This document shows, piece by piece, positions 8,856-15,977 of a stretch of DNA of 41,339 bases. The DNA is taken from positions 1-41,339 of the forward strand of contig JAMPIE010000019.1 in the NCBI GenBank assembly GCA_023663135.1, given 5' to 3'. Made by a program: the position numbers and the translations under genes. The DNA is from Alloprevotella sp. (GTDB taxonomy: Bacteria > Bacteroidota > Bacteroidia > Bacteroidales > Muribaculaceae). The stretch's first letter is position 1; the number at the start of each line of letters is the position of its first letter. Below the pieces are notes generated by a model. That model saw only the letters and a program-made list of their open reading frames with translations, ran no database searches and was not told the origin of the DNA.

Positions 8856-9680
8856 GCCGAGGGCGAAGTAGTGGCGGAAGAGCCGGTAGGCCAGGAAGCT
8901 CATGGGGTAGAGGGGGTTGGCGTCGGAGATATGGCCCCAGTAGATGACTTGTACTATGCTCTCTGAGACGTGGAACACCTGGGCGGCAGCTACGTCGCGC
9001 GGCTCAGGCTCGGTCTGCTCCACGACGAAGAAGTCGGCGGGGATGATCTTTGTGGTGGCGATCACGTCGTTGAGGGTCATGCGCAGGGGGTAGCCATGCT
9101 CGCGGCGGTTGGCCTCTATGACGGCATAGGCGCGGGCTATGTCGACCGGGGAGGAGGAGAGCTGGACAAAGCGCAAGGGGGCTTTAAGGGCGCGGTTGAG
9201 GTGCTTTCGGGCGGTGTCTGGGAGGTGGTCGCGAAATGCGGCGAAGTCGCGCAGGGGGTAGTGATAGTTGAGGTCGGCCCAGTCGGGGGAGCCGAGGCGC
9301 GAGAGGATGTTGGCCTGATGGGCAAGGGAAGTAGGGGCGTAGAAGGGCGGGGGGAGAGTGACGCGCAGCGAGAGGCCGCGCGAGCGAGCATGGGAAGCGA
9401 GAGCAGTGAAGACAGCCTCGCAGGAGTCTACGCCGAGGGGGGCAGCCGGGCTGAGCCCGCCAAAGGGGGCCGAAAAGGGGGAAAGGAGGGTGGCGGCGCG
9501 GAGGCCGAGGATGATGCCGGCGGCAACGGCATTGCCACGCGTCTCGTCGAGGGCCAACAGCCATTCAACCGACTCAGCCTTGTGGGCGTTGAGTCGGTTG
9601 AAGGAGGCCGTGTTGAAGATGTGAGGGGCGCGGGTGATTGCTGCCTCATATCCCTGGCTGTCGGTGGCAACGATGTGCAT
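8733..9680 (-). CDS. GNAT-fold acetyltransferase (BioF2/FemAB-like)
   Basis: 315 residues from the ATG at 9680, which lies 4 nt after the upstream dehydrogenase stop. A start at 9746 would run into that gene. The sequence resembles the acetyltransferase group distantly related to FemAB. An N-terminal half holds SAPFGGLSP. The C-terminal half holds the substrate-side block with VIEANRREHGYPLRMT, AAQVFHVSESIVQVIYWG, SFLAYRLFRHYFALG and a conserved end GLCRFKESLGC. The substrate is unknown; FemAB relatives act on peptidoglycan or surface polysaccharide precursors. It is the last gene of the greA-HIT-ADH operon and ends inside the convergent PPTase gene. Confidence 0.72.
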   Translation of the reverse strand: MHIVATDSQGYEAAITRAPHIFNTASFNRLNAHKAESVEWLLALDETRGNAVAAGIILGLRAATLLSPFSAPFGGLSPAAPLGVDSCEAVFTALASHARSRGLSLRVTLPPPFYAPTSLAHQANILSRLGSPDWADLNYHYPLRDFAAFRDHLPDTARKHLNRALKAPLRFVQLSSSPVDIARAYAVIEANRREHGYPLRMTLNDVIATTKIIPADFFVVEQTEPEPRDVAAAQVFHVSESIVQVIYWGHISDANPLYPMSFLAYRLFRHYFALGSSIVDLGPSSEHGIPAPGLCRFKESLGCIPTLKPTFTLPS

Positions 9681-9684
9681 GGGA

Positions 9685-10854
9685 TTAGAGGGCCAGGCGG
9701 TAGATCTCGGCTGTCTGCTCAGCGCGCAGGGGGAAGTAGCCGCCAATCTCCTGGCCCTTGTTTTCGTGGAGATTTTTGACGAGGAGGTCGATGTCGGGGC
9801 GGTCTATGCCGAGGCCGGAAAAGGTGACGGGGAGGCCGAGGGAGGCGAAGAAGGCTTTGAGAGCCATTACGGCCTCCATGGCGGCGGTGGAGTTGTCGGG
9901 CGAGGTCACGCCAAAGACCCTTCGGCCAAACTGGGCAATCTTGCCGGGATTGGCCTTGGCCATGAAGGTCATCCACGCGGGGAAGATCACGGCGAGGCCG
10001 GCGCCGTGGGTCACGCCATAGAGGGCAGAAATCTCATGTTCCATGGCGTGGCTGGTCCAGTCTTCGCGACGTCCGGTGCCACAGATGCCGTTGTGGGCAA
10101 GGGTCCCGGCCCACATGATGTTTGCGCGAGCCTGATAGTCATCGGGGCGTGCCATCACCTTTGGGGCCTCCTCGATGATGGCTTTGAGGACGCCCTCGGC
10201 CACGCGGTCGGTCACCTCCACGTCGGGGGTGTTGGAGAAGTATCGCTCCATGATGTGGGCCATCATGTCGGCAATGCCGCTGGCAGTCTGATAGGGGGGG
10301 AGGGTGAAGGTGAGCTCGGGGTTGAGGAGGCTCCATTTGGGGCGGAGCCAATAGTCGGTGCGGAGCGAGATCTTGTGCATCCCGTCGGCGAGAGTGATGA
10401 CCGAGTTGCCCGAGCCCTCGCTACCGGCGGCGGGGATGGTGAGCACCACGCCCACCGGGAGAGCCTCCTGAATCACGGCCTTGCCGGCCCAGAAGTCCCA
10501 GAAGTCGCCGTCATAAGGCACACCGGCGGCGATAGCCTTGGCGGTGTCGATTACCGAGCCGCCGCCCACGGCTACAAGCCCGTCGATTTCCTCGCGGCGG
10601 CATATCTCTATCCCTTGGCGCACCTTTGGGTCGGTGGGATTGGGGTCGATGCCGCCGAGCTCGGCGACGGTGAGCCCGGCCTGGCGGAGCGAGTCGGCTA
10701 CGCGGTCGAGGAGGCCGCTGCGGCGGGCACTTCCGTGGCCATAGACCAAGAGGACGCGGTTCATGCCGGAGGCCTTGGCCTCGGCGCCGGCCTGAAGCTC
10801 GGCCTTGGGGCCGAAGATATATTTGGTGGGAGTCCAGAAGGTAAAAGCATCCAT
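9685..10854 (-). CDS. Iron-containing alcohol dehydrogenase (YqhD/BdhA-like)
   Basis: 389 residues, full length for the family. The nucleotide-binding loop VGGGSVIDTAKA is at about 96-107. Metal ligands fit D196 and H200 (in GIADMMAH), H269 (in TSHAMEH) and H283 (in THGAGLA), the spacing seen in FucO and YqhD. Overall similarity is to NADPH-dependent butanol/aldehyde reductases. It would reduce short-chain aldehydes, helping redox balance or detoxification; the substrate is not readable from sequence. It sits 3 nt after the HIT gene and 4 nt before the GNAT gene, so it belongs to the greA operon. Confidence 0.9.
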   Translation of the reverse strand: MDAFTFWTPTKYIFGPKAELQAGAEAKASGMNRVLLVYGHGSARRSGLLDRVADSLRQAGLTVAELGGIDPNPTDPKVRQGIEICRREEIDGLVAVGGGSVIDTAKAIAAGVPYDGDFWDFWAGKAVIQEALPVGVVLTIPAAGSEGSGNSVITLADGMHKISLRTDYWLRPKWSLLNPELTFTLPPYQTASGIADMMAHIMERYFSNTPDVEVTDRVAEGVLKAIIEEAPKVMARPDDYQARANIMWAGTLAHNGICGTGRREDWTSHAMEHEISALYGVTHGAGLAVIFPAWMTFMAKANPGKIAQFGRRVFGVTSPDNSTAAMEAVMALKAFFASLGLPVTFSGLGIDRPDIDLLVKNLHENKGQEIGGYFPLRAEQTAEIYRLAL

Positions 10855-10857
10855 AGG

Positions 10858-11262
10858 TCAGGCGAGGTGTTGAGCCACCTTTTCGGCAATCTCAGAGCGG
10901 AGGCGCTCCATCTCTTCGGCCGGGAGGGTATGTTTAGTGGAGAAGCTCATGTCGCCCTCGTTAGTGATGGGGATGAGGTGGATATGAGCGTGGGGCACTT
11001 CGAGGCCAATGACGGCTACGCCTACGCGCTTGCATGGCACAGCCTCGCGAAGCCCCTCGGCCACGCGCTTGGCAAAGAGAGTGAGGGCGGCATACTCCTC
11101 GTCGGCGAGGTCAAAGATGTAGCTCACCTCATGCTTGGGGACCACGAGGACATGGCCGGGGTTGACCGGGTTGATGTCGAGGAAAGCGAAGTGGCGGTCA
11201 TCCTCGGCAATCTTGTAGCAGGGGATTTCACCGGCAATGATGCGAGAGAAGATAGAGGCCAT
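10858..11262 (-). CDS. HIT-family nucleotide hydrolase
   Basis: 134 residues. The histidine triad is H91-A-H93-I-H95-LIP, following the hydrophobic stretch VGVAVIGLEVP. The N-terminal FSRIIAGEIPCYKI and GHVLVVPKH are typical of Hint/PKCI-type HIT proteins, which hydrolyse purine nucleoside phosphoramidates or related AMP-lysine linkages. It lies 6 nt after greA and 3 nt before the alcohol dehydrogenase. A greA-HIT pairing is common in Bacteroidales, to my knowledge. Confidence 0.93.
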   Translation of the reverse strand: MASIFSRIIAGEIPCYKIAEDDRHFAFLDINPVNPGHVLVVPKHEVSYIFDLADEEYAALTLFAKRVAEGLREAVPCKRVGVAVIGLEVPHAHIHLIPITNEGDMSFSTKHTLPAEEMERLRSEIAEKVAQHLA

Positions 11263-11268
11263 GGCAAA

Positions 11269-11739
11269 TCAGATGGAGATGTCGGTAATCTCAAACTTCA
11301 TAAGGCCGGCGGGGACGCGAATCTCTACCACCTCCCCCTTGTGGTGGCCCAGGAGGCCTTTGGCGATGGGGGTTGAGGAGCCTATCTTCTTCTCCTTGAG
11401 GTTGGCCTCGGAGTCGGCCACGATGGTATAAGACATCTCCATGCCGTTGGAGGTGTTGCGTATCTTGACGGTGTTGAGGATCTGGACCTCCTCGGTGTTG
11501 AGCTTGCTGTCGTCGATGATGCGAGAGTTGGCCACAAGGTCTTTGAGCTGAGCAATCTTCATCTCGAGCATGCCTTGGGCTTCTTTGGCGGCATCATACT
11601 CAGAGTTTTCGGAGAGGTCGCCTTTGTCGCGGGCCTCAGCGATGGCGCGGGAGATTTCCGGGCGCTTGACGCTTTCGAGGTAGGCTATTTCCTCCATCTT
11701 GCGCTTATAGCCCTCTTTGGTCATATAAGTTATTGCCAT
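11269..11739 (-). CDS. greA: Transcription elongation factor GreA
   Basis: 156 residues, the normal GreA length. The N-terminal coiled coil carries the acidic tip in DKGDLSENSEYDAAKEA, the region that enters the RNA polymerase secondary channel and promotes transcript cleavage in backtracked complexes. The C-terminal FKBP-like half includes PIAKGLLGHHKGEVVEIRVP. The start MAITYMTKEGY at 11739 is chosen by family alignment; upstream in-frame sequence lies in the leader. It heads the leftward operon greA-HIT-ADH-GNAT, driven by the promoter at 11878-11908, with a leader of about 135 nt. Confidence 0.96.
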   Translation of the reverse strand: MAITYMTKEGYKRKMEEIAYLESVKRPEISRAIAEARDKGDLSENSEYDAAKEAQGMLEMKIAQLKDLVANSRIIDDSKLNTEEVQILNTVKIRNTSNGMEMSYTIVADSEANLKEKKIGSSTPIAKGLLGHHKGEVVEIRVPAGLMKFEITDISI

Positions 11740-11877
11740 GGTGTAGACTGGGATTTGTGAGAGTAAAAAAGAAATGAAGCCCTGACACGCTATCGGGCGT
11801 GACCGGACCCCTGGGGAAGTGGAGCAGAGATATAAAGAATAAATGTCAGCGGCCATCTCCATGGCCTTTTGACGTTG

Positions 11878-11908
11878 CAAAGGTAAGAAAAAAATCCGAC
11901 ATGACAAA
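11878..11908 (-). promoter_or_regulatory. Bacteroidetes-type promoter of the greA operon
   Basis: On the minus strand TACCTTTG (11885 to 11878) matches TAnnTTTG, and TTTG (11908 to 11905) lies 19 bp upstream. The leader to the greA ATG is about 135 nt and contains a short CACGC/GCGTG hairpin. Confidence 0.75.
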
Positions 11909-12009
11909 AAACTTTCACAATTCCGCTGCGGCTCTGAAACCGATGGGGGTCGGCAGATGTTATGCCTCTGACAAGTTATACAATTCTAAACACACACGCA
12001 AAAGTAACC

Positions 12010-12174
12010 ATGGCTATAATCAAATCTGCGGAGCAGCGCGAGCTATCTGCCCTTGAGAAGGTGGAGAAAGAGATCCGCCGCCACCACAAGATGGAGCGCC
12101 TCCAGCGCTTTGCTCTATGCACTCTTGGCCTCCTGGCCATAGGCGCCTTCTTTACAGGCCGTTGCCTCAAATAG
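12010..12174 (+). CDS. Small single-span membrane protein, unknown
   Basis: 54 residues starting MAIIKSAEQRELSALEKV. The first 34 residues are highly charged and helical (KVEKEIRRHHKMERLQR). One hydrophobic segment follows, FALCTLGLLAIGAFFTG, then a short RCLK tail. The charge pattern suggests an N-in topology with a cytoplasmic helix. No family is recognised. Support for a real gene comes from the compact terminator just after it (12220-12262) and sensible composition. No clear promoter is visible upstream. Upstream in-frame ATG 11962 would add 16 residues. Confidence 0.55.
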   Translation: MAIIKSAEQRELSALEKVEKEIRRHHKMERLQRFALCTLGLLAIGAFFTGRCLK

Positions 12175-12219
12175 ACTTAGGCCCCTGTAATTAACGAATT
12201 CATACGCTCTCAATCTGAG

Positions 12220-12262
12220 TCCTCCTGCATGCCATCGTTTGGCGCGTAGGAGGATTTTTTTT
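12220..12262 (+). terminator. Intrinsic terminator fused to the aroK promoter
   Basis: TCCTCCT (12220-12226) pairs with AGGAGGA (12248-12254), with an inner GCCA/TGGC stem (12231-12234 with 12240-12243). Eight T residues follow directly (12255-12262). It would end the transcript of the small membrane protein gene. The loop contains the -33 element of the aroK promoter, and the T-run ends at the -7 element. Confidence 0.75.
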
Positions 12263-12269
12263 ACCTTTG
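12238..12269 (+). promoter_or_regulatory. Bacteroidetes-type promoter of aroK
   Basis: TACCTTTG at 12262-12269 and TTTG at 12238-12241 are 20 bp apart. The aroK ATG at 12278 begins only 8 nt after the -7 element, so the mRNA has little or no leader. Confidence 0.8.
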
Positions 12270-12277
12270 CCCTCACG

Positions 12278-12820
12278 ATGAAACCGATTTTTCTCATTGG
12301 CTATATGGGCTGCGGAAAGAGCACGCTCGGACGAGGCCTGGGCGCAGCCACAGGCTTGCCGTTTATTGACCTCGACAATTACATTGAGGCCCGCTTCCAC
12401 CGGAATATTCGCGATATCTTTGCCGAGAGGGGTGAAGAGGGCTTCAGGCTCATTGAGCAGAAGATGCTCCACGAGGTGGGCGAGTTCAGTGACGTGATTA
12501 TTGCCTGCGGCGGGGGCACCCCATGCTTCTTCGACAATATGGACTATATGAATGCCGCGGGCACCACCGTGTTTCTCGACACGTCAATCGACAAGCTGCA
12601 TACCCGCCTGATGCGCGGCCGACACAAGCGCCCCCTCATTGCCAATAAGAATTCAGAGGAGCTCCGCGAGTTTATCATCGAGGCCCTCGACAAGCGTATG
12701 CCCCATTACTCCAAGGCTGCACACCGCTTTAAGAGCGACCTTCTCGACACCGAGGTGGAGGCCGCTCAGACCGTAGAGCGTTTCATCGAGCTATTTAACC
12801 TCAATCCTACCCGGCCATGA
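12278..12820 (+). CDS. aroK: Shikimate kinase
   Basis: 180 residues. The P-loop GYMGCGKSTLG (about 8-18), the shikimate/Mg site FIDLDNYIE and the glycine loop IIACGGGTPCFF are all present. The lid region contains RLMRGRHKRPLI. It phosphorylates shikimate at the 3-hydroxyl, the step before EPSP synthase; that gene (aroA) is 8 kb away at 20731. The start is fixed because KPIFLIGYMG is conserved and the only ATG before it outside the promoter is 12278. It overlaps the next gene by ATGA. Confidence 0.95.
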   Translation: MKPIFLIGYMGCGKSTLGRGLGAATGLPFIDLDNYIEARFHRNIRDIFAERGEEGFRLIEQKMLHEVGEFSDVIIACGGGTPCFFDNMDYMNAAGTTVFLDTSIDKLHTRLMRGRHKRPLIANKNSEELREFIIEALDKRMPHYSKAAHRFKSDLLDTEVEAAQTVERFIELFNLNPTRP

Positions 12821-14001
12821 GCGCTCTTGCACAGCCCGGGGGAGTGCCTGACATCCTGGAGCAGCCGCTGCGGGTGGCCGACGACCGTCGGAGCCTCACT
12901 ATAGGTCTGCCGCGTCCAGGGGCCGACCGCCGCTTTCCATTGACTCCCGAGGGAGCGGCCATGCTCGTCGATCGCGGCTACCGCATAAAGATTGAGGAGG
13001 GAGCCGCCGCCCCGCTCCACTACACCGACGAGGCTTATACCCATGCCGGTGCCGAGGTGACCTCGCTTGCCGAGGCTCTGGCGTGTGACATCGTGATACG
13101 CCTCTCGCCTCTCGGCTCGCGCGAGATAGCGCAGATGCGCCGAGGAGCGATGCTGATGACCCTCCTCCACCCCGAGGCTCAGACGCGCGAGGCGGTGGAG
13201 ACCCTGCTCAGCCGCCATATCATGGCCATTGCCCTTGACCTGGTCGAGGATGGCGACGGCAACACCCCCTTTGCCGACATCTTGGCCGAGATAGATGGTC
13301 GCAGCGCCATGATGGCCGCATCGGCCCTGCTCTCAACCCCCTATGGCGGCAAGGGCATACTTCTGGGGGGAGTGGCCGGAATAGTGCCCTGCGAGGTGAC
13401 CATCCTTGGCTCCGGAATTGCCGCCCGCGCCGCTGCCCGCTCTGCCTTCGGGCTGGGGGCTATGGTGAGGATGTTTGACAATGATGTCTACTCCCTGCGC
13501 CGGGCTCAGCACTCGCTCGGGGAGTGGGTCGTAGGCTCGGCGCTCCACCCCAGGGTGGTGAGCAATGCTTTGGGCTCGGCCGATGTTGTGGTCAACACTC
13601 TTGTGCCCACTCCCGCCTCCCCCTTCACCATCGACACCGAGATGGCCTGTAAGCTCAAGCGCGAGGCCTTAGTGTTTGACCTCTCGACGCAGCCGGGACG
13701 TATGACACCGAGCCTTGGTGTGCAGCCCTTCACCGGCAAGGCACCGTCCGGTGGGAGGGTCGTGTGCATGACCGACCCCGGAAGTGCAACACCGCGCACT
13801 GCCGCTATGGCTATGACCAACACCTTTGCTACGCTCTTAGGCGAGCTCACCCAATGTGAGGGTGCGGTCAACGCCATGCGACTCCTTCCCGGCATCCAAA
13901 AGGCAGCCTACACCTTTATGGGGAAAGCTGTCAACCGCGAGATTGCGCGGATTGCCGGAGTGAGGCATATGGACATCAACATGATTCTCACACTCTCATA
14001 A
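12817..14001 (+). CDS. Alanine dehydrogenase/transhydrogenase-alpha family protein, altered active site
   Basis: 394 residues with the two-domain AlaDH/PNT layout. The N-terminal part has RRFPLTPEGAAMLVDRGYRI. The Rossmann part has EVTILGSGIAARAAARSAFGLGAMVRMFDND. The end has TPRTAAMAMTNTFATLLGEL, like the PxRTAS..LSN block of the family. Alanine dehydrogenase interconverts alanine and pyruvate with NAD. However, the substrate-binding lysine of the usual VKV..P strand is R95 (IVIRLSP), and the conserved DQGG aspartate position reads Q292 (DLSTQPGR). Activity as alanine dehydrogenase is therefore doubtful. It is translationally coupled to aroK (ATGA) and followed after 15 nt by an RNase H gene. 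Confidence 0.75.
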   Translation: MSALAQPGGVPDILEQPLRVADDRRSLTIGLPRPGADRRFPLTPEGAAMLVDRGYRIKIEEGAAAPLHYTDEAYTHAGAEVTSLAEALACDIVIRLSPLGSREIAQMRRGAMLMTLLHPEAQTREAVETLLSRHIMAIALDLVEDGDGNTPFADILAEIDGRSAMMAASALLSTPYGGKGILLGGVAGIVPCEVTILGSGIAARAAARSAFGLGAMVRMFDNDVYSLRRAQHSLGEWVVGSALHPRVVSNALGSADVVVNTLVPTPASPFTIDTEMACKLKREALVFDLSTQPGRMTPSLGVQPFTGKAPSGGRVVCMTDPGSATPRTAAMAMTNTFATLLGELTQCEGAVNAMRLLPGIQKAAYTFMGKAVNREIARIAGVRHMDINMILTLS

Positions 14002-14016
14002 TCAAAGCATCGCCTC

Positions 14017-14676
14017 ATGAGCCTGCCGAGCGACAGAAGGAAATATTACGTAGTGTGGGAGGGCCGCTCCACCGGGGTGTTTGACTCCTGGGAGGAGTGT
14101 AGGCTCCAGACCGAAGGCTATCCAGGCGCGCGTTACAAGGCTTTTCCCTCCAAGGAGATAGCCATAGAAGCCTTCCGGGGACGCCCGGAAGATCATATAG
14201 GCGTGATAAAGAGCATTGCCGCCCATCGCGCCGCCCCGCAGGTCAACATCGAGGCACTGCCCGTGGTCCACCCCGCCATTGCTGTCGATGCCGCGTGCTC
14301 GCACAATCCCGGCCCGGTGGAATATCAGTGTGTCGACCTCCGCACCGGGAGGCAGATCTTCCATGTGGGTCCGCTGGCCGGGGGCACCAACAACATAGGC
14401 GAGTTTCTGGCCATTGTCCACGCCATGGCCTTGCTTGTCCAGCGCGAGCGCACCGACATAGCCATCTATTCCGACTCCAAGATTGGCATAGGGTGGGTGA
14501 CCCGCGGCAAGGCCAACACCAAAGTGACCCCTTCGGCCGACAACGCTTATCTCCGTTCCCTCATCTGTCGCGCAGAAGCGTGGCTCGCCACCCACCCCGC
14601 ATCGCAGCGCCCTCGGCTCCTCAAATGGGACACCGACAACTGGGGCGAGATTCCGGCCGACTTCGGGCGCAAATAA
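14017..14676 (+). CDS. Ribonuclease H with N-terminal viroplasmin-like domain
   Basis: 219 residues. The N-terminus KYYVVWEGRSTGVFDSWEEC is the caulimovirus-viroplasmin/RNase HI hybrid-binding type domain. The catalytic domain carries D91 (AVDAAC), E129 (IGEFLA), D153 (YSDSK) and D215 (ADFGRK), the four acidic residues of RNase H. It would cut RNA in RNA-DNA hybrids (primers, R-loops). It is 15 nt after the AlaDH-like gene and is probably the last gene of the aroK unit. Confidence 0.92.
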   Translation: MSLPSDRRKYYVVWEGRSTGVFDSWEECRLQTEGYPGARYKAFPSKEIAIEAFRGRPEDHIGVIKSIAAHRAAPQVNIEALPVVHPAIAVDAACSHNPGPVEYQCVDLRTGRQIFHVGPLAGGTNNIGEFLAIVHAMALLVQRERTDIAIYSDSKIGIGWVTRGKANTKVTPSADNAYLRSLICRAEAWLATHPASQRPRLLKWDTDNWGEIPADFGRK

Positions 14677-14699
14677 CCCTTTGGCCGAAAGAAGATTTT

Positions 14700-14728
14700 T
14701 TTGTTTTACAAAAAATTGTTTACATTTG
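14700..14728 (+). promoter_or_regulatory. Bacteroidetes-type promoter of galK
   Basis: TACATTTG at 14721-14728 is a full -7 match. The nearest TTTG (14700-14703) is 17 bp upstream, shorter than the usual 19-21. The leader to the galK ATG is about 60 nt. An A/T palindrome (TTTTTTGT...ACAAAAAA) overlaps this region. Confidence 0.6.
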
Positions 14729-14792
14729 CATACATTCAGCCATGAGTGGGCCGTCCACTCATCTACCAGACAATCATAATACCCTCTATATC

Positions 14793-15941
14793 ATGGAAAT
14801 GAAAGAAAAAATCGTGAAAGCCTTCGCCGACAAGTTTGGCGGGAAGGGCATTCTCTTCGTTAGCCCCGGCCGCTTCAACCTCATCGGCGAGCACACCGAC
14901 TATAATGGCGGCTTCGTCTTCCCCGGCGCCATCGACAAGCTCATCATGGCCGACATCCGCCCCAACGGCACCGACCGCTGTCGCGTATTCTCCATCGACA
15001 TCGACGAATATGTGGAGTTTGGCCTCAAGGAAGAGGATGCTCCCGAGCAGCAGTGGGCCCGCTACATCTTTGGCGTGTGCCGCGAAGTGATCAAGCGCGG
15101 AGGCAAGGTAGAGGGCTTTGATGCTGTCTTTGCCGGCAATGTGCCCTTAGGCGCCGGCCTCAGCTCTTCGGCCGCCCTCGAGAGCTGCTTTGCCTTTGCT
15201 CTCAACGACCTCTTCAACGACAATAAATTCCCCAAGATGGAGCTTGCCAAGATTGGCCAGAGCACCGAGCACAACTACTGCGGCGTCAACTGCGGCATCA
15301 TGGACCAGTTTGCCTCTGTCCATGGCAAGAAAGACCATCTGATGCGCCTCGACTGCCGCTCGGGCGAGTTTGAATACTTCCCCTTCGAGCTCAAGGGCTA
15401 TCGTCTGGTGCTCGTTGACTCACGAGTGAAGCACGAGCTCGTTGACTCTCCCTACAACAAGCGCCGCGAGAGCTGCGAGCGCGTGGCCAAGACCCTGGGC
15501 GTTGAGACCCTCCGCGACGCCGACATGAAGATGCTCAACGACGCCAAGGACAAGATTTCCGGGGAGGATTATCGCCGCGCCAAGTATGTCATCGAGGAGA
15601 AGCAGAGAGTGCTCGACGTCTGCGACGCCCTTCTCCGTCACGACTACGACAAGGTGGGCGACCGCATGTATCGTACCCACGAGGGCCTCTCAAAAGACTA
15701 TGAGGTGAGCTGCGAAGAGCTCGATTACCTCAACGACCTGGCCCGCGAATGCGGCGTCACCGGCTCGCGCATCATGGGCGGCGGCTTTGGCGGTTGTACC
15801 GTAAACCTCGTTGCCGACGACAAGTATGACACCTTCGTGGCCACCGTCCTCAGCCGCTTCAACGAGAAGTATGGCCACGAGCCCAAGATTTATCCCGTGA
15901 TTGTCTCCGACGGCTCGCGCCGATATGAGGAGCAAGACTAA
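14793..15941 (+). CDS. galK: Galactokinase
   Basis: 382 residues, GHMP kinase superfamily. The galactokinase signature SPGRFNLIGEHTDYNGG lies near the N-terminus. The ATP loop GAGLSSSAALE is in the middle and the GGGFGGCT motif is near the C-terminus; CGVNCGIMDQFAS carries the catalytic aspartate. It phosphorylates galactose to galactose-1-phosphate for the Leloir pathway. The start at 14793 gives MEMKEKIV; a second ATG at 14799 is possible. No other Leloir gene is adjacent. The ArgC-like gene follows after 36 nt with no promoter of its own. Confidence 0.96.
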   Translation: MEMKEKIVKAFADKFGGKGILFVSPGRFNLIGEHTDYNGGFVFPGAIDKLIMADIRPNGTDRCRVFSIDIDEYVEFGLKEEDAPEQQWARYIFGVCREVIKRGGKVEGFDAVFAGNVPLGAGLSSSAALESCFAFALNDLFNDNKFPKMELAKIGQSTEHNYCGVNCGIMDQFASVHGKKDHLMRLDCRSGEFEYFPFELKGYRLVLVDSRVKHELVDSPYNKRRESCERVAKTLGVETLRDADMKMLNDAKDKISGEDYRRAKYVIEEKQRVLDVCDALLRHDYDKVGDRMYRTHEGLSKDYEVSCEELDYLNDLARECGVTGSRIMGGGFGGCTVNLVADDKYDTFVATVLSRFNEKYGHEPKIYPVIVSDGSRRYEEQD

Positions 15942-15977
15942 TACCTATTCATTTTAATAAGCATAGCTGAATCAACG

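Noticed and set aside
9634..11376. A 580-codon open frame on the plus strand opposite the dehydrogenase, HIT and greA genes
   Set aside because: It is an antisense shadow of three recognisable genes in high-GC DNA. Its Gly/Glu/His-rich translation shows no domain.
11740..11877. Riboswitch or attenuator in the greA leader
   Set aside because: Only a 5-bp CACGC/GCGTG hairpin and a distant T-rich stretch are seen, with no conserved aptamer that I recognise.
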